Of a stretch of 43,974 bases of DNA, positions 25,593-33,813 are shown one piece after another. This DNA is from Streptomyces sp. SPB074 (GTDB taxonomy: Bacteria; Actinomycetota; Actinomycetes; Streptomycetales; Streptomycetaceae), in assembly GCF_000154905.1 (NCBI RefSeq), contig NZ_GG770539.1, positions 5,047,197 through 5,091,170 on the forward strand, in the 5' to 3' direction. Within the stretch, counting starts at the first letter, position 1, and each line of letters starts with the position of its first letter. The notes beneath the pieces were generated by a model, which saw only the letters and a list, made by a program, of their open reading frames with translations, did not search any database and was not told the DNA's origin. Both the position numbers and the translations under genes were made by a program.

Positions 25593-26534
25593 GTGGCAGA
25601 CGACTCCTGGCCGTCCCAGGCCCACAACAACCGGGCGGTCACGGACGCCGAGTACGAGCAACTGGCCGCCCCCGCCAGCCCGGACGGAGTCGTGGGCGAT
25701 CCGACACAGGCCGCCGTCGTCACGGCCGCCACCGGACTCAACATCTCGATCCAGGCGGGGGCGGTCGCACTCGTGCGCGGCCACGCCTGGACAGCGGGCG
25801 GGACCTCGCTGACCCTGCCCGTCGCCGCAAACACGAGCGGGAAGACCCGCATGGACTGGGTCGTGCTCCGCCTGGACCGCTCCGACTGGACGGTGCGTGT
25901 CGCGATCCGGCAGGGCACCCCCGGCAGCGGCCTGCCCGCGCTCGTCCAGGCGCCGGGCCCCACCGGCGTGTACGAGGTCCCCCTCGCTCAGCTCACCATC
26001 GGCAACAACGCCGGGGCCGTGGGCGTCGCGCGCGCCGAACTGTACGCGGGCAACGCGGTCCGTCCCGCGCTCGCCGCCCGCCCCAACCCCCTCCCGCGCA
26101 TCGGGGACCAGGAGCACATCGCCGACACGGGCCAGGGGCGGGTATGGACCGGGAGCGGCTGGCAGACCACGTATGGGCGCGCCATGGGTGTCACCTGCAA
26201 CCAGCCCACTGGCGGCCTCGTGCGCATCGACGCCGACTCCGTCCTCGACTACGTCAACGGCACCGTCTGCCTGCGCCTCGGGTCCTTCACTCTGCTCACG
26301 GGCAGCATCTCGCCCGCCGTCGACCTGCGACTTCCGGTCCTCATCCCAGCCCAGTACCGCCACCCCAGCCGGTCCGTGCCCGGGAGCGCCTACCTGAGCG
26401 GGTCCCGGATCGGGCGCGTCACGGTCTACGCCGCCAACGACGCCGACCGGCCCGGGCAGGTCTGGCTCACCAGCCATCCCACCATCTCCGCCGGGGACCA
26501 GATCCTCCCCGACGCCCTCACCTGGACGGTCTGA
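25593..26534 (+). CDS. Baseplate / minor tail protein
   Basis: The protein has 313 residues from the GTG at 25593. It has NNRAVTDAEYEQLAAP near the N-terminus, then RMDWVVLRLDRSDWTVRVAIRQG and VYEVPLAQLTIG, a pattern shared by many actinophage baseplate (upper-baseplate-like) proteins, and GDQEHIADTGQGRVWTGSGW. The C-terminal ~100 residues look like a beta-sandwich head. Probably part of the adsorption device. Confidence 0.75.
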   Translation: MADDSWPSQAHNNRAVTDAEYEQLAAPASPDGVVGDPTQAAVVTAATGLNISIQAGAVALVRGHAWTAGGTSLTLPVAANTSGKTRMDWVVLRLDRSDWTVRVAIRQGTPGSGLPALVQAPGPTGVYEVPLAQLTIGNNAGAVGVARAELYAGNAVRPALAARPNPLPRIGDQEHIADTGQGRVWTGSGWQTTYGRAMGVTCNQPTGGLVRIDADSVLDYVNGTVCLRLGSFTLLTGSISPAVDLRLPVLIPAQYRHPSRSVPGSAYLSGSRIGRVTVYAANDADRPGQVWLTSHPTISAGDQILPDALTWTV

Positions 26535-28261
26535 TGTCCCGCTCTCTTTTCGGCTCGATCGCCGACTACGTCGTCGCCCTGGGCGACGACAACGCCGCCA
26601 CTCTCCAGCCCGCGGCCACCGTCACCGCCTGGTCGGATGCGCGAGGCGGCAGCCAGTACGCCGACCTCCTCCAGGCGGACGGCGTCACCCCCGTGCCCGA
26701 GGGGAAACTCGTCAGCGACGAGCGCGGGGCGCTCCCCGAGTTCTACGGCCTGGACGGCGTCACCGCGGTGTATCTCGACGCGTCCGGCGGCGAGGGCCCG
26801 CGCCGGCGCACGATCGCCACCGACCTCGGTGCGAGCCTCGCGGGCACGCAGGCCGCGCTCGCCACGCACGCCGCCGCCGTCAACCCGCACGGTACGGCGA
26901 GCTGGAGCCTCGCAGACCAGACCGCGTACCCGAACGTGGACACCTTCCTCGCGGGCAACCCCTTCGTCGCCGCGCACAGAGGCTCGGGGCAGGAGTACCC
27001 GGAGCACACGATGGCCGCCTACGAGAGCGCGCTGGCGGCCGGCGCCCGCGCCATCGAGGTCAGCGTCAATGTGACGAGCGACGGTATCCCCGTCTGCATC
27101 CATGACACGACCCTCGACCGCACCACCGACCACACGGGCCCGGTGAGCGCGTGGACGTATGCGGCGCTGCGCGAACAGGTCCGCGCGAAGCCCCAGACGC
27201 TCCTCGGCGCAGGCTGGGCAGACCAGCGCATCCCCGCCCTGAGGGATGTCCTCGACCGCCTCTACGGGCGGTGCGTGATCTTCCTGGAGCCGAAGAACAG
27301 CGCGGCCGTGCATCCGATCCTCGACCTCCTGGACGAGCGCTTCCCCGGCGGCCCCCACTCGATCATCTACAAGGGCTACTACACGGACGGCAGCTTCGCC
27401 GGGGTCCGCGCGCGCGGATACCGCGTGTGGGCCTACGTCGACGCCGGGACCACGGACGCGCAGATGGACGCCGTGCAGGCCAACGTCGACATCTGGGGCG
27501 TGCCCACCGGCATGACGGACGCGCGGATCACCGCCGTCGTCGGCCGCGGCAAGCCCGTCATGAGCTGGGAGGTGCACAGCTTCACCGACCGGGACCGGCT
27601 CCTCGGCCTGGGCGTGCGCGACCTCATGGAGGCCCGGTGGGTGTACCTCAACAAGCCGCGGGTGCCGACCTTCGCGGCGGCGCTCGCCGCGCGCGTCATG
27701 CCCCCGGGGATGCTCACCCCGCAGCACTACAGCGCCGCGTGGGCGCCGAAACTCGATGCGGACGGCGCGTTCCACCTCGATCAACTCTCGGGCTACAGCA
27801 TCTGCATGGGCGGGATGCGCGCCGCCTCGGCGGACGCGTACACCGTCGCCGTCTCGATGCGCTGGGACACCCTGCCCGCCGCCACGCTCCACTCGGACAT
27901 CGCGGTGGGCAAAGCCTCGGACGACGCGTTCCAGCTCTCCGCGCCGACCAACGCGAGCGGCGGCTACCACGTCCTCGTCCGCGCCTCCGGTGACCTCCAG
28001 ATCTACCGGCACGACCCGCACGTCACCTCCGGCGTAGCCCTCGGCAGCGTGAGCACGCCCCCGCCCGTCGCCGGCACCCCGGTACGGATCGAGGTGCAGG
28101 TCACCCCCACACAGATCATCGCGCGGCGTGTGGACCTCGGCACCACCTACACCGTCACCGCGAACGACACGACGTACCGCGGGCCGTTCTGGCACCTCTC
28201 CAACGGGAGCGTCACCAGCCAGGCGACCGTGCCCCGCTGGTCCAACCCCGTCGTGAGCTGA
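26534..28261 (+). CDS. Tail protein with glycerophosphodiester phosphodiesterase domain
   Basis: The protein has 575 residues. Residues 1-110 are a baseplate-attachment segment. A GDPD barrel spans ~143-390, with HRGSGQEYPEHT (~148), the IEV box, HDTTLDRTT (~190) and FLEPKN (~250). Residues ~400-575 form a carbohydrate-binding-like beta domain. GDPD enzymes cut glycerol-phosphate diesters, so it probably trims teichoic acid or lipid-linked polymers at the cell surface during adsorption. The usual E-x-D metal pair reads E-x-S here. It overlaps the previous gene by one base and is followed by a terminator. Confidence 0.88.
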   Translation: MSRSLFGSIADYVVALGDDNAATLQPAATVTAWSDARGGSQYADLLQADGVTPVPEGKLVSDERGALPEFYGLDGVTAVYLDASGGEGPRRRTIATDLGASLAGTQAALATHAAAVNPHGTASWSLADQTAYPNVDTFLAGNPFVAAHRGSGQEYPEHTMAAYESALAAGARAIEVSVNVTSDGIPVCIHDTTLDRTTDHTGPVSAWTYAALREQVRAKPQTLLGAGWADQRIPALRDVLDRLYGRCVIFLEPKNSAAVHPILDLLDERFPGGPHSIIYKGYYTDGSFAGVRARGYRVWAYVDAGTTDAQMDAVQANVDIWGVPTGMTDARITAVVGRGKPVMSWEVHSFTDRDRLLGLGVRDLMEARWVYLNKPRVPTFAAALAARVMPPGMLTPQHYSAAWAPKLDADGAFHLDQLSGYSICMGGMRAASADAYTVAVSMRWDTLPAATLHSDIAVGKASDDAFQLSAPTNASGGYHVLVRASGDLQIYRHDPHVTSGVALGSVSTPPPVAGTPVRIEVQVTPTQIIARRVDLGTTYTVTANDTTYRGPFWHLSNGSVTSQATVPRWSNPVVS

Positions 28262-28279
28262 TCGCCAGATCCCAGCAAG

Positions 28280-28301
28280 AGCCCCGCCCGCGCGCGGGGC
28301 T
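28280..28301 (+). terminator. Terminator between tail and lysis genes
   Basis: AGCCCCGC and GCGGGGCT pair perfectly over 8 bp around a 6-base loop, followed by TCGCC. It could attenuate late transcription ahead of the lysis genes. Confidence 0.7.
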
Positions 28302-28321
28302 TCGCCATGTCAGGAGACCGC

Positions 28322-29128
28322 ATGATCACCGGCCAGGACTGGGCGAGCTACCAGCCCGCCTCCCCGTCCACGAAGGACATCGACTTCGCGCTGATCAAGG
28401 CGACCGAGGACACGTCCTACACCAACCCGCGCATGGTCTCGCAGGCCGCCACCGCGAGGAGCGCCGGCCTGGTCGTCGGCTTCTACCACTTCCTTCTCCC
28501 GGGCAACATCCAGGCGCAGGCCGAGTTCTTCGTCAAGCAGGCCGCGTCCGTCGAGTACGACCTGCTCGTCTGCGACTGGGAGTCGAGCACGTCCGGGAGC
28601 CCGAGCTGCGCGGAGAAGGACGCCTTCCTCAAGGCGGTCCAGAAGCTGCGCGGCTCGAACCACCGCGTGCTCCTGTACTGCAACCGCGACTTCTGGCTCA
28701 ACAGGGACACGACGTCCTTCGCGGCGGACGGCCTGTGGATCGCCGAGTACAACGGCCGCCCGGGCAAGCCGAGCATCAAGGCGCCGTGGGTGATCCACCA
28801 GTACACCTCGTCGCCCGTCGACACGAACGTCGGCAACTGGGCGAGCCGCGCCGCGATGCGCGCGTGGGCCCGCAAGGACGCCAGCCCTCAGTCCCCGCAG
28901 CCCCCCAAGGCGCCCGCCCCGAGCAAGGAGAAGCCCATGCCGAAGAAGCCCCAGGCGTACAGGGACGTGTGGGAGCCCGATGTCGCGCCCGCCCCGTCGA
29001 CCAGCCCGACCCTGAAATCCAATCCGACATGGTCCCCGCTCAGCTTCCTCCGCGAGATCTACGACGGCATCACCCGGCTCCGCGCCGACGTCGCCGACCT
29101 CCGCGCCGCCCTCAACAAGAAGGGCTGA
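28322..29128 (+). CDS. Endolysin, GH25 muramidase
   Basis: The protein has 268 residues from the ATG at 28322, chosen over the ATG at 28307 because AGGAG lies directly upstream. The GH25 catalytic domain covers residues 1-185: QDWASYQ with Asp6, FALIKATEDTSY, GFYHFLLPGN, CDWESS with Asp/Glu near 85-87, and WVIHQYTSS near the end. A Pro/Lys-rich linker (188-205) leads to a C-terminal helical segment (245-268). It hydrolyses the MurNAc-GlcNAc bond in peptidoglycan. No signal peptide is seen, so it should need a holin for release. Confidence 0.92.
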   Translation: MITGQDWASYQPASPSTKDIDFALIKATEDTSYTNPRMVSQAATARSAGLVVGFYHFLLPGNIQAQAEFFVKQAASVEYDLLVCDWESSTSGSPSCAEKDAFLKAVQKLRGSNHRVLLYCNRDFWLNRDTTSFAADGLWIAEYNGRPGKPSIKAPWVIHQYTSSPVDTNVGNWASRAAMRAWARKDASPQSPQPPKAPAPSKEKPMPKKPQAYRDVWEPDVAPAPSTSPTLKSNPTWSPLSFLREIYDGITRLRADVADLRAALNKKG

Positions 29129-29131
29129 CCC

Positions 29132-29340
29132 ATGAGCCACCCGCCGATCCTGCGCTACTTCGAGTTCACCCACCTCCCCGAGCACCTCCAGGCCGTCTCC
29201 ATGCCGATCTCCGAGCTGGCCTACCGCTCTCCAACCTCCTGCCGGACGGCCCCGAGAAAAGCGTCGCCCTCCGCAAGCTGCTGGAGTCCAAGGACGCCGC
29301 TGTCCGCGCCGCCCTCGACAACGCCCCCAAGGAGTCCTGA
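29132..29340 (+). CDS. Conserved small actinophage protein (frameshifted as sequenced)
   Basis: The start MSHPPILRYFEFTHLPEHLQ and the end (LLPDGPEKSVALRKLLESKD) are typical of a ~70-residue family found beside lysis genes in actinophages. The two parts lie in different frames; adding one C near 29213 (ccgCtctcc to ccgCCtctcc) joins them as ISELAYRLSNLLPDG. Function is unknown. Confidence 0.78.
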
Positions 29341-29342
29341 CC

Positions 29343-29605
29343 ATGTCCACGCCCCCGTGCACTTCCCCGACGCGCAGACCGTCGTGAAGACCGGCGCCGC
29401 CTACGCCCGCGACCTGAGCGAAAGGGTCGTCTCGACGTTCCTCCAGGCGTTCGTCGGTGCCCTCGTGCTGACGAGCCCTTTCGACATCGGCATGTGGCAG
29501 GCCGCCGCGACCGCCGGGGTCGCCGCCGCCGCGTCCCTCGTGAAGGGCCTCGTGGCCCGCTGGCGGGACGTCACCAACTCGGCGTCCCTCGCCAAGGGCG
29601 TCTGA
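29343..29605 (+). CDS. Putative holin (frameshifted as sequenced)
   Basis: From the ATG at 29343 the frame shifts within the run of five Cs at 29352-29356. With six Cs it reads MSTPPVHFPDAQTVVKTGAA and continues to 29605, about 87 residues. A hydrophobic stretch (VSTFLQAFVGALVLT) and a second alanine-rich one (WQAAATAGVAAAASLV) give two membrane segments and a class II-like holin. The basic end (KGLVARWRDVTNSASLAKG) is typical. It would release the lysin. Confidence 0.78.
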
Positions 29606-29636
29606 CCAGCACGTGAACGAGCAAGGAGGCGGCAGC

Positions 29637-29921
29637 GTGGGTGAGCTGTTCGGATTCAGACCCACCGACCTGGGCGCGGTCGCGCTCCTCACCCTGGTCG
29701 TCCTCATGATCCTCACCGGGCGCCTCGTGCCCCGCCGCACGTATGACGATCTCCTGCGCGAGCGGGACACGTGGCGCGAGGCGCACACCGTGTCGGAGGA
29801 GGCGCGGGCGATGGAGCGGGCCCAGACCCAGGAGCTTCTGGAGCTGGGCCGCACCTCCGCCCACGCGCTCACCGGACTCCGCCAGGCGGCCGGGTCCGAC
29901 GAGGAGGTGGGGGCGGGGTGA
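29637..29921 (+). CDS. Membrane protein of the lysis block
   Basis: About 94 residues from the GTG at 29637, with GCAAGGAGG at good spacing. One strong transmembrane segment (LGAVALLTLVVLMILTG) is followed by a long charged helix (RRTYDDLLRERDTWREAHTV), probably a coiled coil. The layout resembles spanin-like or holin-accessory proteins of actinophages. It overlaps the next gene by four bases. Confidence 0.75.
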   Translation: MGELFGFRPTDLGAVALLTLVVLMILTGRLVPRRTYDDLLRERDTWREAHTVSEEARAMERAQTQELLELGRTSAHALTGLRQAAGSDEEVGAG

Positions 29922-30133
29922 AGTGGAGGAGGCTATGGCGCCGCCGACACGGTGGCCGAACCCCCGGCCAGGCCGCTGCCGACCGCGCCCTGCATCAGGC
30001 TCGGGAGGAGCGGCACGAGACTGCCCGCCGGGGCCGCGAGGTCACCGAGACCGCCGGGCAACTTCGTGAGATCCGCGAGCGGAACCACTTCGCGGAGATG
30101 TTCCGTCAGTCCTTGGAGGGGAGGGGTACGTGA
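29918..30133 (+). CDS. Small basic helical protein
   Basis: 71 residues from the GTG at 29918 overlapping the previous stop. It starts VKWRRLWRRR and is otherwise a charged helix (ALHQAREERHETARRGREV). Short proteins of this type follow the holin-like gene in many Streptomyces phages. It overlaps the following gene by four bases (GTGA), so all three are translationally coupled. Confidence 0.7.
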   Translation: MKWRRLWRRRHGGRTPGQAAADRALHQAREERHETARRGREVTETAGQLREIRERNHFAEMFRQSLEGRGT

Positions 30134-30453
30134 CCATCGCGCAGTACCTCAACACCGGCGTCTCCGGCGCCGTGGCCGCCGCTGCGGCGGTCTTCTGCAT
30201 CACCTACCACCGGCTCGCGCCGTGGCGGTCCACCCCGATGGGCTGGCACCTCATGATGCTGTCCGGCGCGCTCGGCGCGCTCGGCCTGTACACCGTCGTC
30301 ATCACCCTCGTCGGCCTCGACGGCACCCCTGCGGCGGTGCTCCGCATCGTCCGCGCGGGGCTGCTCCTCCTCGTGGCCGCACTCCTGATCCAGCGGACCC
30401 TCATGGTGATCCGCGCGCAGAGGAAAAGAGCCCCGCGAGGAGAAGTTGAGTAA
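30130..30453 (+). CDS. Three-segment membrane protein
   Basis: The protein has 107 residues from the GTG at 30130. Three hydrophobic segments are visible (GAVAAAAAVFCITY, WHLMMLSGALGALGLYTVVITLV, VLRIVRAGLLLLVAALL). The end is very basic (QRKRAPRGEVE). It resembles phage holin-like membrane proteins, but it could equally be a superinfection or exclusion factor. Last gene of the coupled lysis block. Confidence 0.75.
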   Translation: MTIAQYLNTGVSGAVAAAAAVFCITYHRLAPWRSTPMGWHLMMLSGALGALGLYTVVITLVGLDGTPAAVLRIVRAGLLLLVAALLIQRTLMVIRAQRKRAPRGEVE

Positions 30454-30492
30454 CTCGCACACCCGCCCGTCCGCCTCCCGCAGGATAGGCGC

Positions 30493-30718
30493 ATGGCAGC
30501 CCAACGCGACATCCTCGAAAAAGTCATCCGCTCCCTCGGCGGAGAGTGAGACACGAAGCGCGCGAAGACTGCTCTGCGAGACGCTGGCGTCACCGCAACC
30601 AGCGAACGCGGCAGCGACAAGCAGGCGCGCGACGCCCTCCGGAAACTCCAGAAAGCTGGCGTTCTCGTCGGGACCCGAGGCCCCGGCAACACGGTCACCT
30701 ACCGCCTCGTCGGCTGAA
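30493..30718 (+). pseudogene. Small winged-helix-like gene with in-frame TGA
   Basis: The frame begins MAAQRDILEKVIRSLGGE, stops at TGA (30547-30549), and then continues in the same frame to 30718 with DTKRAKTALRDAGVTATSER and ALRKLQKAGVLVGTRG, a DNA-binding winged-helix look. With Trp (TGG) at the TGA a 74-residue protein results (SLGGEW-DTKR). Error, nonsense mutation or a downstream start are all possible. No strong ribosome site is seen. Confidence 0.55.
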
Positions 30719-30724
30719 CGCAGC

Positions 30725-30751
30725 CCCCTCCCCGCCACGCGCGGGGAGGGG
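30725..30751 (+). terminator. Strong terminator ending the late operon
   Basis: CCCCTCCCCGC pairs perfectly with GCGGGGAGGGG (11 bp) around CACGC, followed by CGCCTTTCT. It separates the lysis block from the cargo genes. Confidence 0.85.
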
Positions 30752-30887
30752 CGCCTTTCTGTCGCTCGGGCATTGCCCGGTCTCGACGTTCCGCCGAGCA
30801 GAGGAGCAATTCCCAGCAATCGCCCCCCGCTGCCGCTCATTTCGGAGCATCCTGAGCGCACGTTCAGCCGACACGAAGGAAGCAGAC

Positions 30888-31091
30888 ATGACGCTGCGGT
30901 TCATCGGCACCACCAGCGAAGACGGGGACTGCCCCACCCTCTACGAGATCGAGGAGACCGGCGACATCGTCGTCCAGGGGGACCGACTCACCGACCCCAA
31001 GCACCTGGAGCAACTGCGCGACGTAAAGGATTCCGAGACCTTTGTCGTCATCCCGCGGGAGCTCCTCACCCGCTACGCGCCGAAGGAGTGA
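30888..31091 (+). CDS. Small acidic protein upstream of DUF6879 gene
   Basis: The protein has 67 residues, preceded by GAAGGAAGC. It begins MTLRFIGTTSEDGDCPTLYE and ends ETFVVIPRELLTRYAPKE. Very similar small proteins sit next to DUF6879 and DUF5753-HTH genes in many Streptomyces, so this is a conserved three-gene set. Its stop overlaps the ribosome site of the next gene. The function is unknown; a partner or antagonist of the next two proteins is plausible. Confidence 0.8.
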   Translation: MTLRFIGTTSEDGDCPTLYEIEETGDIVVQGDRLTDPKHLEQLRDVKDSETFVVIPRELLTRYAPKE

Positions 31092-31092
31092 C

Positions 31093-31626
31093 GTGTCGCT
31101 GATCCCCTTCTCGGACGCCGCTCACCTGTTCAAAGAATTCGAGGAGGAGGCATGGCGTCTAGAGACGCGCAAGGGCTACGCCTCCGACCGCTCCAGCTCA
31201 AGTTGGGTTCGATTCTCTGCCGGTGATGAGTTCGGATACGACCCGGATCGCCCGTGGCACGCAACGGTTCGGGCAGCCACGAGCGCGGGCAAGCGATTCG
31301 CTCGGGTGCGTCTCGTCGACTATCCGCCCACCGAGGGGCAGCGGTTCCTCCTCGCCACCGGCCTGGGTAACGTGGCGGCAGGCGAGGACATTCGAAACCT
31401 CTGGCGCGCTGATGCAGAGGGTCTCGGCCTTCCGGCTGAAGACTTCTGGCTGTTCGACTCGCGGCTGGTTGCGCGCTTCGTCTTCGACGAGGACGACGTG
31501 ACCCTCGGCGTGATCCTTTCCGAGGATACGGACGAGGTTGCTGCCGCCTGCCGGGCCCGCGACGTTGCGACAAAGCGTGCGATCCCGACCCGGGACTTCA
31601 TTCCCCAGGTACCGTCCCGTGCGTGA
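31093..31626 (+). CDS. DUF6879 family protein
   Basis: The protein has 177 residues from the GTG at 31093 (AAGGAG upstream, overlapping the previous stop). It has FKEFEEEAWRLETRKGYASD, RVRLVDYPPTEGQRFLLATG, NVAAGEDIRNL and LPAEDFWLFDSRLVARFVFDEDD, a set well known from DUF6879 proteins encoded beside Scr1-like DUF5753 regulators. The partner pair is sometimes called toxin-antitoxin-like, but no activity can be read from the sequence. It overlaps the regulator by four bases (GTGA). Confidence 0.85.
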   Translation: MSLIPFSDAAHLFKEFEEEAWRLETRKGYASDRSSSSWVRFSAGDEFGYDPDRPWHATVRAATSAGKRFARVRLVDYPPTEGQRFLLATGLGNVAAGEDIRNLWRADAEGLGLPAEDFWLFDSRLVARFVFDEDDVTLGVILSEDTDEVAAACRARDVATKRAIPTRDFIPQVPSRA

Positions 31627-32465
31627 GCAATGACTTTCAGTCTGCCCGGGTGGCCCTCGGTGCGCGGCTCCGCGAGCTGCGCACCGAGGCCGGACTCGAC
31701 GGGAAGAGCTTGGCGGAGCTGCTGGCTTGGCAGCGGTCCAAGGTGTCCCGCCTGGAGAACGGGCGGCAAACTGCCTCGCGACCTGATCTGGAAGCGTGGG
31801 CGCAGGCGGTCGGCCAGCCCGAAGTGACAGCCGAACTCATGGGGCTCCTCGCGGGCATGGCCTCGCACGTCCGGTCGTGGCAGCGGCAAGTGGCAGCAGG
31901 GCACCGGAGCCGACAAGAGCTAGGAACGGCTGAGACACAGCTGACCAGGCGGCTCAGGGCGCTCGAAATGGTCCGCGTCCCCGGGCTGCTGCAGACCGCC
32001 GACTATGCGCGCTGCCTCTTCACCGCCAGCGCAGAGTTTCGTCAGACCCCCCGGGACATGGACGATGCGGTCCGTAGCCGGGTACAACGCCAGCAGGCCC
32101 TCTACGAGCCAGGAAAACGCTTCGAGTTCCTGGTGTGGGAGGCGGCGTTGCACGCCTTGCCCTGCCCTCCAGAAGTCATGGCCGCTCAGCTTGACCGGCT
32201 CGTGTCCCTTATCGGCCTGGACACCGTGGACCTCCGCATCGTCCCCTTCGCAGCACGGTTGCGGCGCACACCGTCCCACGGCTTCTGGATTTACGATCAG
32301 CGCCTCGTCATCGTGGAGACGATGGCAGCCGAGCTGTGGCTGACCGACGAAGCCAGCATCGCGCTCTACGAAAAGGCGTGGTCCTGGGCCGCCGAGTCGG
32401 CAGTGTCAGGCCCTCACGCACACCGCCTGATCGCGCGCGCCAGGGCCTCCCTGGGGTTCGCGTAG
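31623..32465 (+). CDS. XRE-family HTH regulator with DUF5753 domain
   Basis: The protein has 280 residues. The HTH covers about 10-65 (LGARLRELRTEAGLDGKSLA, then KVSRLENGRQT). A DUF5753 domain follows (~90-275: RALEMVRVPGLLQTADYARC, FEFLVWEAALH, DLRIVPFAA, WLTDEASIALYEKAWSWAAE). This architecture is typical of Streptomyces regulators paired with small DUF397 or DUF6879 proteins. It probably represses its own operon. GTG start overlaps the DUF6879 stop. Confidence 0.92.
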   Translation: MSNDFQSARVALGARLRELRTEAGLDGKSLAELLAWQRSKVSRLENGRQTASRPDLEAWAQAVGQPEVTAELMGLLAGMASHVRSWQRQVAAGHRSRQELGTAETQLTRRLRALEMVRVPGLLQTADYARCLFTASAEFRQTPRDMDDAVRSRVQRQQALYEPGKRFEFLVWEAALHALPCPPEVMAAQLDRLVSLIGLDTVDLRIVPFAARLRRTPSHGFWIYDQRLVIVETMAAELWLTDEASIALYEKAWSWAAESAVSGPHAHRLIARARASLGFA

Positions 32466-32552
32466 CAGCAATCCGCACAACCCCCGCACCCGGTCCGCAA
32501 TCCGGCGCAATCGCCGCGCGAGCGCGCAACCCCGCCGCCTACGGTCCGTGGC

Positions 32553-32993
32553 ATGGCAGTCATCCGAGGTGAGATCGGACGCCAGTGGCTCACGCACACC
32601 GTGGCGAACCCGCAGCAGGCACTCCGCATATGGACGCTCGAGGACCAGCTCGTGCCCGTGCCCTCATCCGGCGCGTGGCGGGTCGTTGGGGAGCCGCTCT
32701 ACCCGTCAATCGACGCGATGTGCGCCATCTGCCCCACCGGCGCGCTCGGCCCCGTCCTCGCCTCCGTGCGCGAACCGCTCGCGTGGTGGCTCGTGCCGGC
32801 CGATGAGGCGGACGACCTCGCCGACCTTCGACAGCTCACCGTGCACCCGCGCGGGTGGGTGCTCGGCTGCCCGCACGAGGGCATCGGCAGCGAGGGGAGG
32901 CTGTGGCTCGAACCGCCGGACGGAAGCGGGCGGCTCACGCCCGTGCCCCAGCTCGGCGCCGCGTTCGGCCCGGCCGGGGTGATGGCCCGGTGA
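32553..32993 (+). CDS. Hypothetical protein
   Basis: The protein has 146 residues from the ATG at 32553. It contains SIDAMCAICPTGALGPVLAS, LAWWLVPADEADDLADLRQL, HPRGWVLGCPHEG and RLWLEPPDGSGRLTPVP. The last motif weakly recalls C-terminal pieces of small bifunctional primase/polymerase-like proteins from actinobacteria, but the catalytic residues are not recognisable, so no function is assigned. It overlaps the next gene by four bases. Confidence 0.7.
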   Translation: MAVIRGEIGRQWLTHTVANPQQALRIWTLEDQLVPVPSSGAWRVVGEPLYPSIDAMCAICPTGALGPVLASVREPLAWWLVPADEADDLADLRQLTVHPRGWVLGCPHEGIGSEGRLWLEPPDGSGRLTPVPQLGAAFGPAGVMAR

Positions 32994-33241
32994 ACGCGCC
33001 AGCAGGTGCGCTCATCCTCCCCGCCGTCGAAACACTCACCGACGAGCAGCGACGAGGCCGCGCGTGCGTGTGGTGCGGGGCGTCGCTCGACCCCGGCATC
33101 AGCGACATCGACCTCGGCGCGCGCCCCGCTACCCGCACCGGGCGCGCCTGGTTCCCGCGCGCCTGCCCAGCCTGCGCGCACCTCCACGCCCCCGGAAACA
33201 CGGGGCGAAACACCCACCCGAAAGGGAAGGCAAGCCCATGA
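32990..33241 (+). CDS. Small zinc-ribbon-like protein
   Basis: The protein has 83 residues from the GTG at 32990, overlapping the previous stop (GTGA). Two CxxC pairs, CVWC at ~24 and CPAC at ~64, suggest a zinc ribbon; the TEEQ-like TDEQRRGRACVWCGASLD segment is common in Streptomyces cargo genes. Overlaps the following gene by four bases, so three genes are coupled. Confidence 0.75.
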   Translation: MNAPAGALILPAVETLTDEQRRGRACVWCGASLDPGISDIDLGARPATRTGRAWFPRACPACAHLHAPGNTGRNTHPKGKASP

Positions 33242-33738
33242 CCGTCACGCTCGACACATCGGCGCTCACCCGCACCCGCGACCCGCGGGAACTGCTCAAC
33301 GCGGTCGCCCCCCACATCACCGAACTCACCGTCAACGTCTTCGACAGCGGCCTGGACATCTGGGACCGCGAGATCGCCCTGCTCCTGCGCGACCACACCA
33401 TGGTCAAGGACATGGCCGAACGCATCCTCGGTAACGCCGTCATGTACACCCTCGGCTCCATCGAGAACCCCGAAGTCCACCTCGGCGTCGGCAAGCTCGT
33501 CGACATCGGCGTCCACCAGCTCATTCTCGACACCCCCGTCTGGTGGGGCATCTGCCGCCTCTACAACGGGGGCGCCTTCAAGCACCACGCCCCGTTCATC
33601 GAGCGCCGCAACGACGGCCTGTGCCTGCGCACCGGCGACTTCCTGAAGTCACAGGGGTGGGCCATCGACGAGGAGCTGTGGGCCATCGACGGCACCAGCT
33701 GCTCCCCGTGCGACAACAAGGTCCCCGACAGCCACTGA
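33238..33738 (+). CDS. Conserved hypothetical protein
   Basis: The protein has 166 residues preceded by AAGGGAAGGC. It contains ELLNAVAPHITELTVNVFDS, LGVGKLVDIGVHQLILDTP, WWGICRLYNGG and a cysteine-containing end (GTSCSPCDNKVPDSH). No catalytic motif is recognised. It ends just before a strong terminator and is the last gene of the coupled set starting at 32553. Confidence 0.7.
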   Translation: MTVTLDTSALTRTRDPRELLNAVAPHITELTVNVFDSGLDIWDREIALLLRDHTMVKDMAERILGNAVMYTLGSIENPEVHLGVGKLVDIGVHQLILDTPVWWGICRLYNGGAFKHHAPFIERRNDGLCLRTGDFLKSQGWAIDEELWAIDGTSCSPCDNKVPDSH

Positions 33739-33751
33739 CCCCGCTACAGTC

Positions 33752-33785
33752 GGCCCCGCCCCCGCCACCCCGCAGGGGCGGGGCC
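33752..33785 (+). terminator. Strong terminator in the cargo region
   Basis: GGCCCCGCCCC (33752-33762) pairs perfectly with GGGGCGGGGCC (33775-33785) around a 12-base loop. It separates the hypothetical gene from the methyltransferase. Confidence 0.8.
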
Positions 33786-33813
33786 CCGCGACCCAACGAC
33801 CAGAGGAACAGCA

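Noticed and set aside
18295..30549. Recoding of TGA as tryptophan across the prophage
   Set aside because: Most prophage genes end in TGA at natural C-termini with overlapping starts, so TGA is a stop here. Two isolated cases fit error or mutation better.
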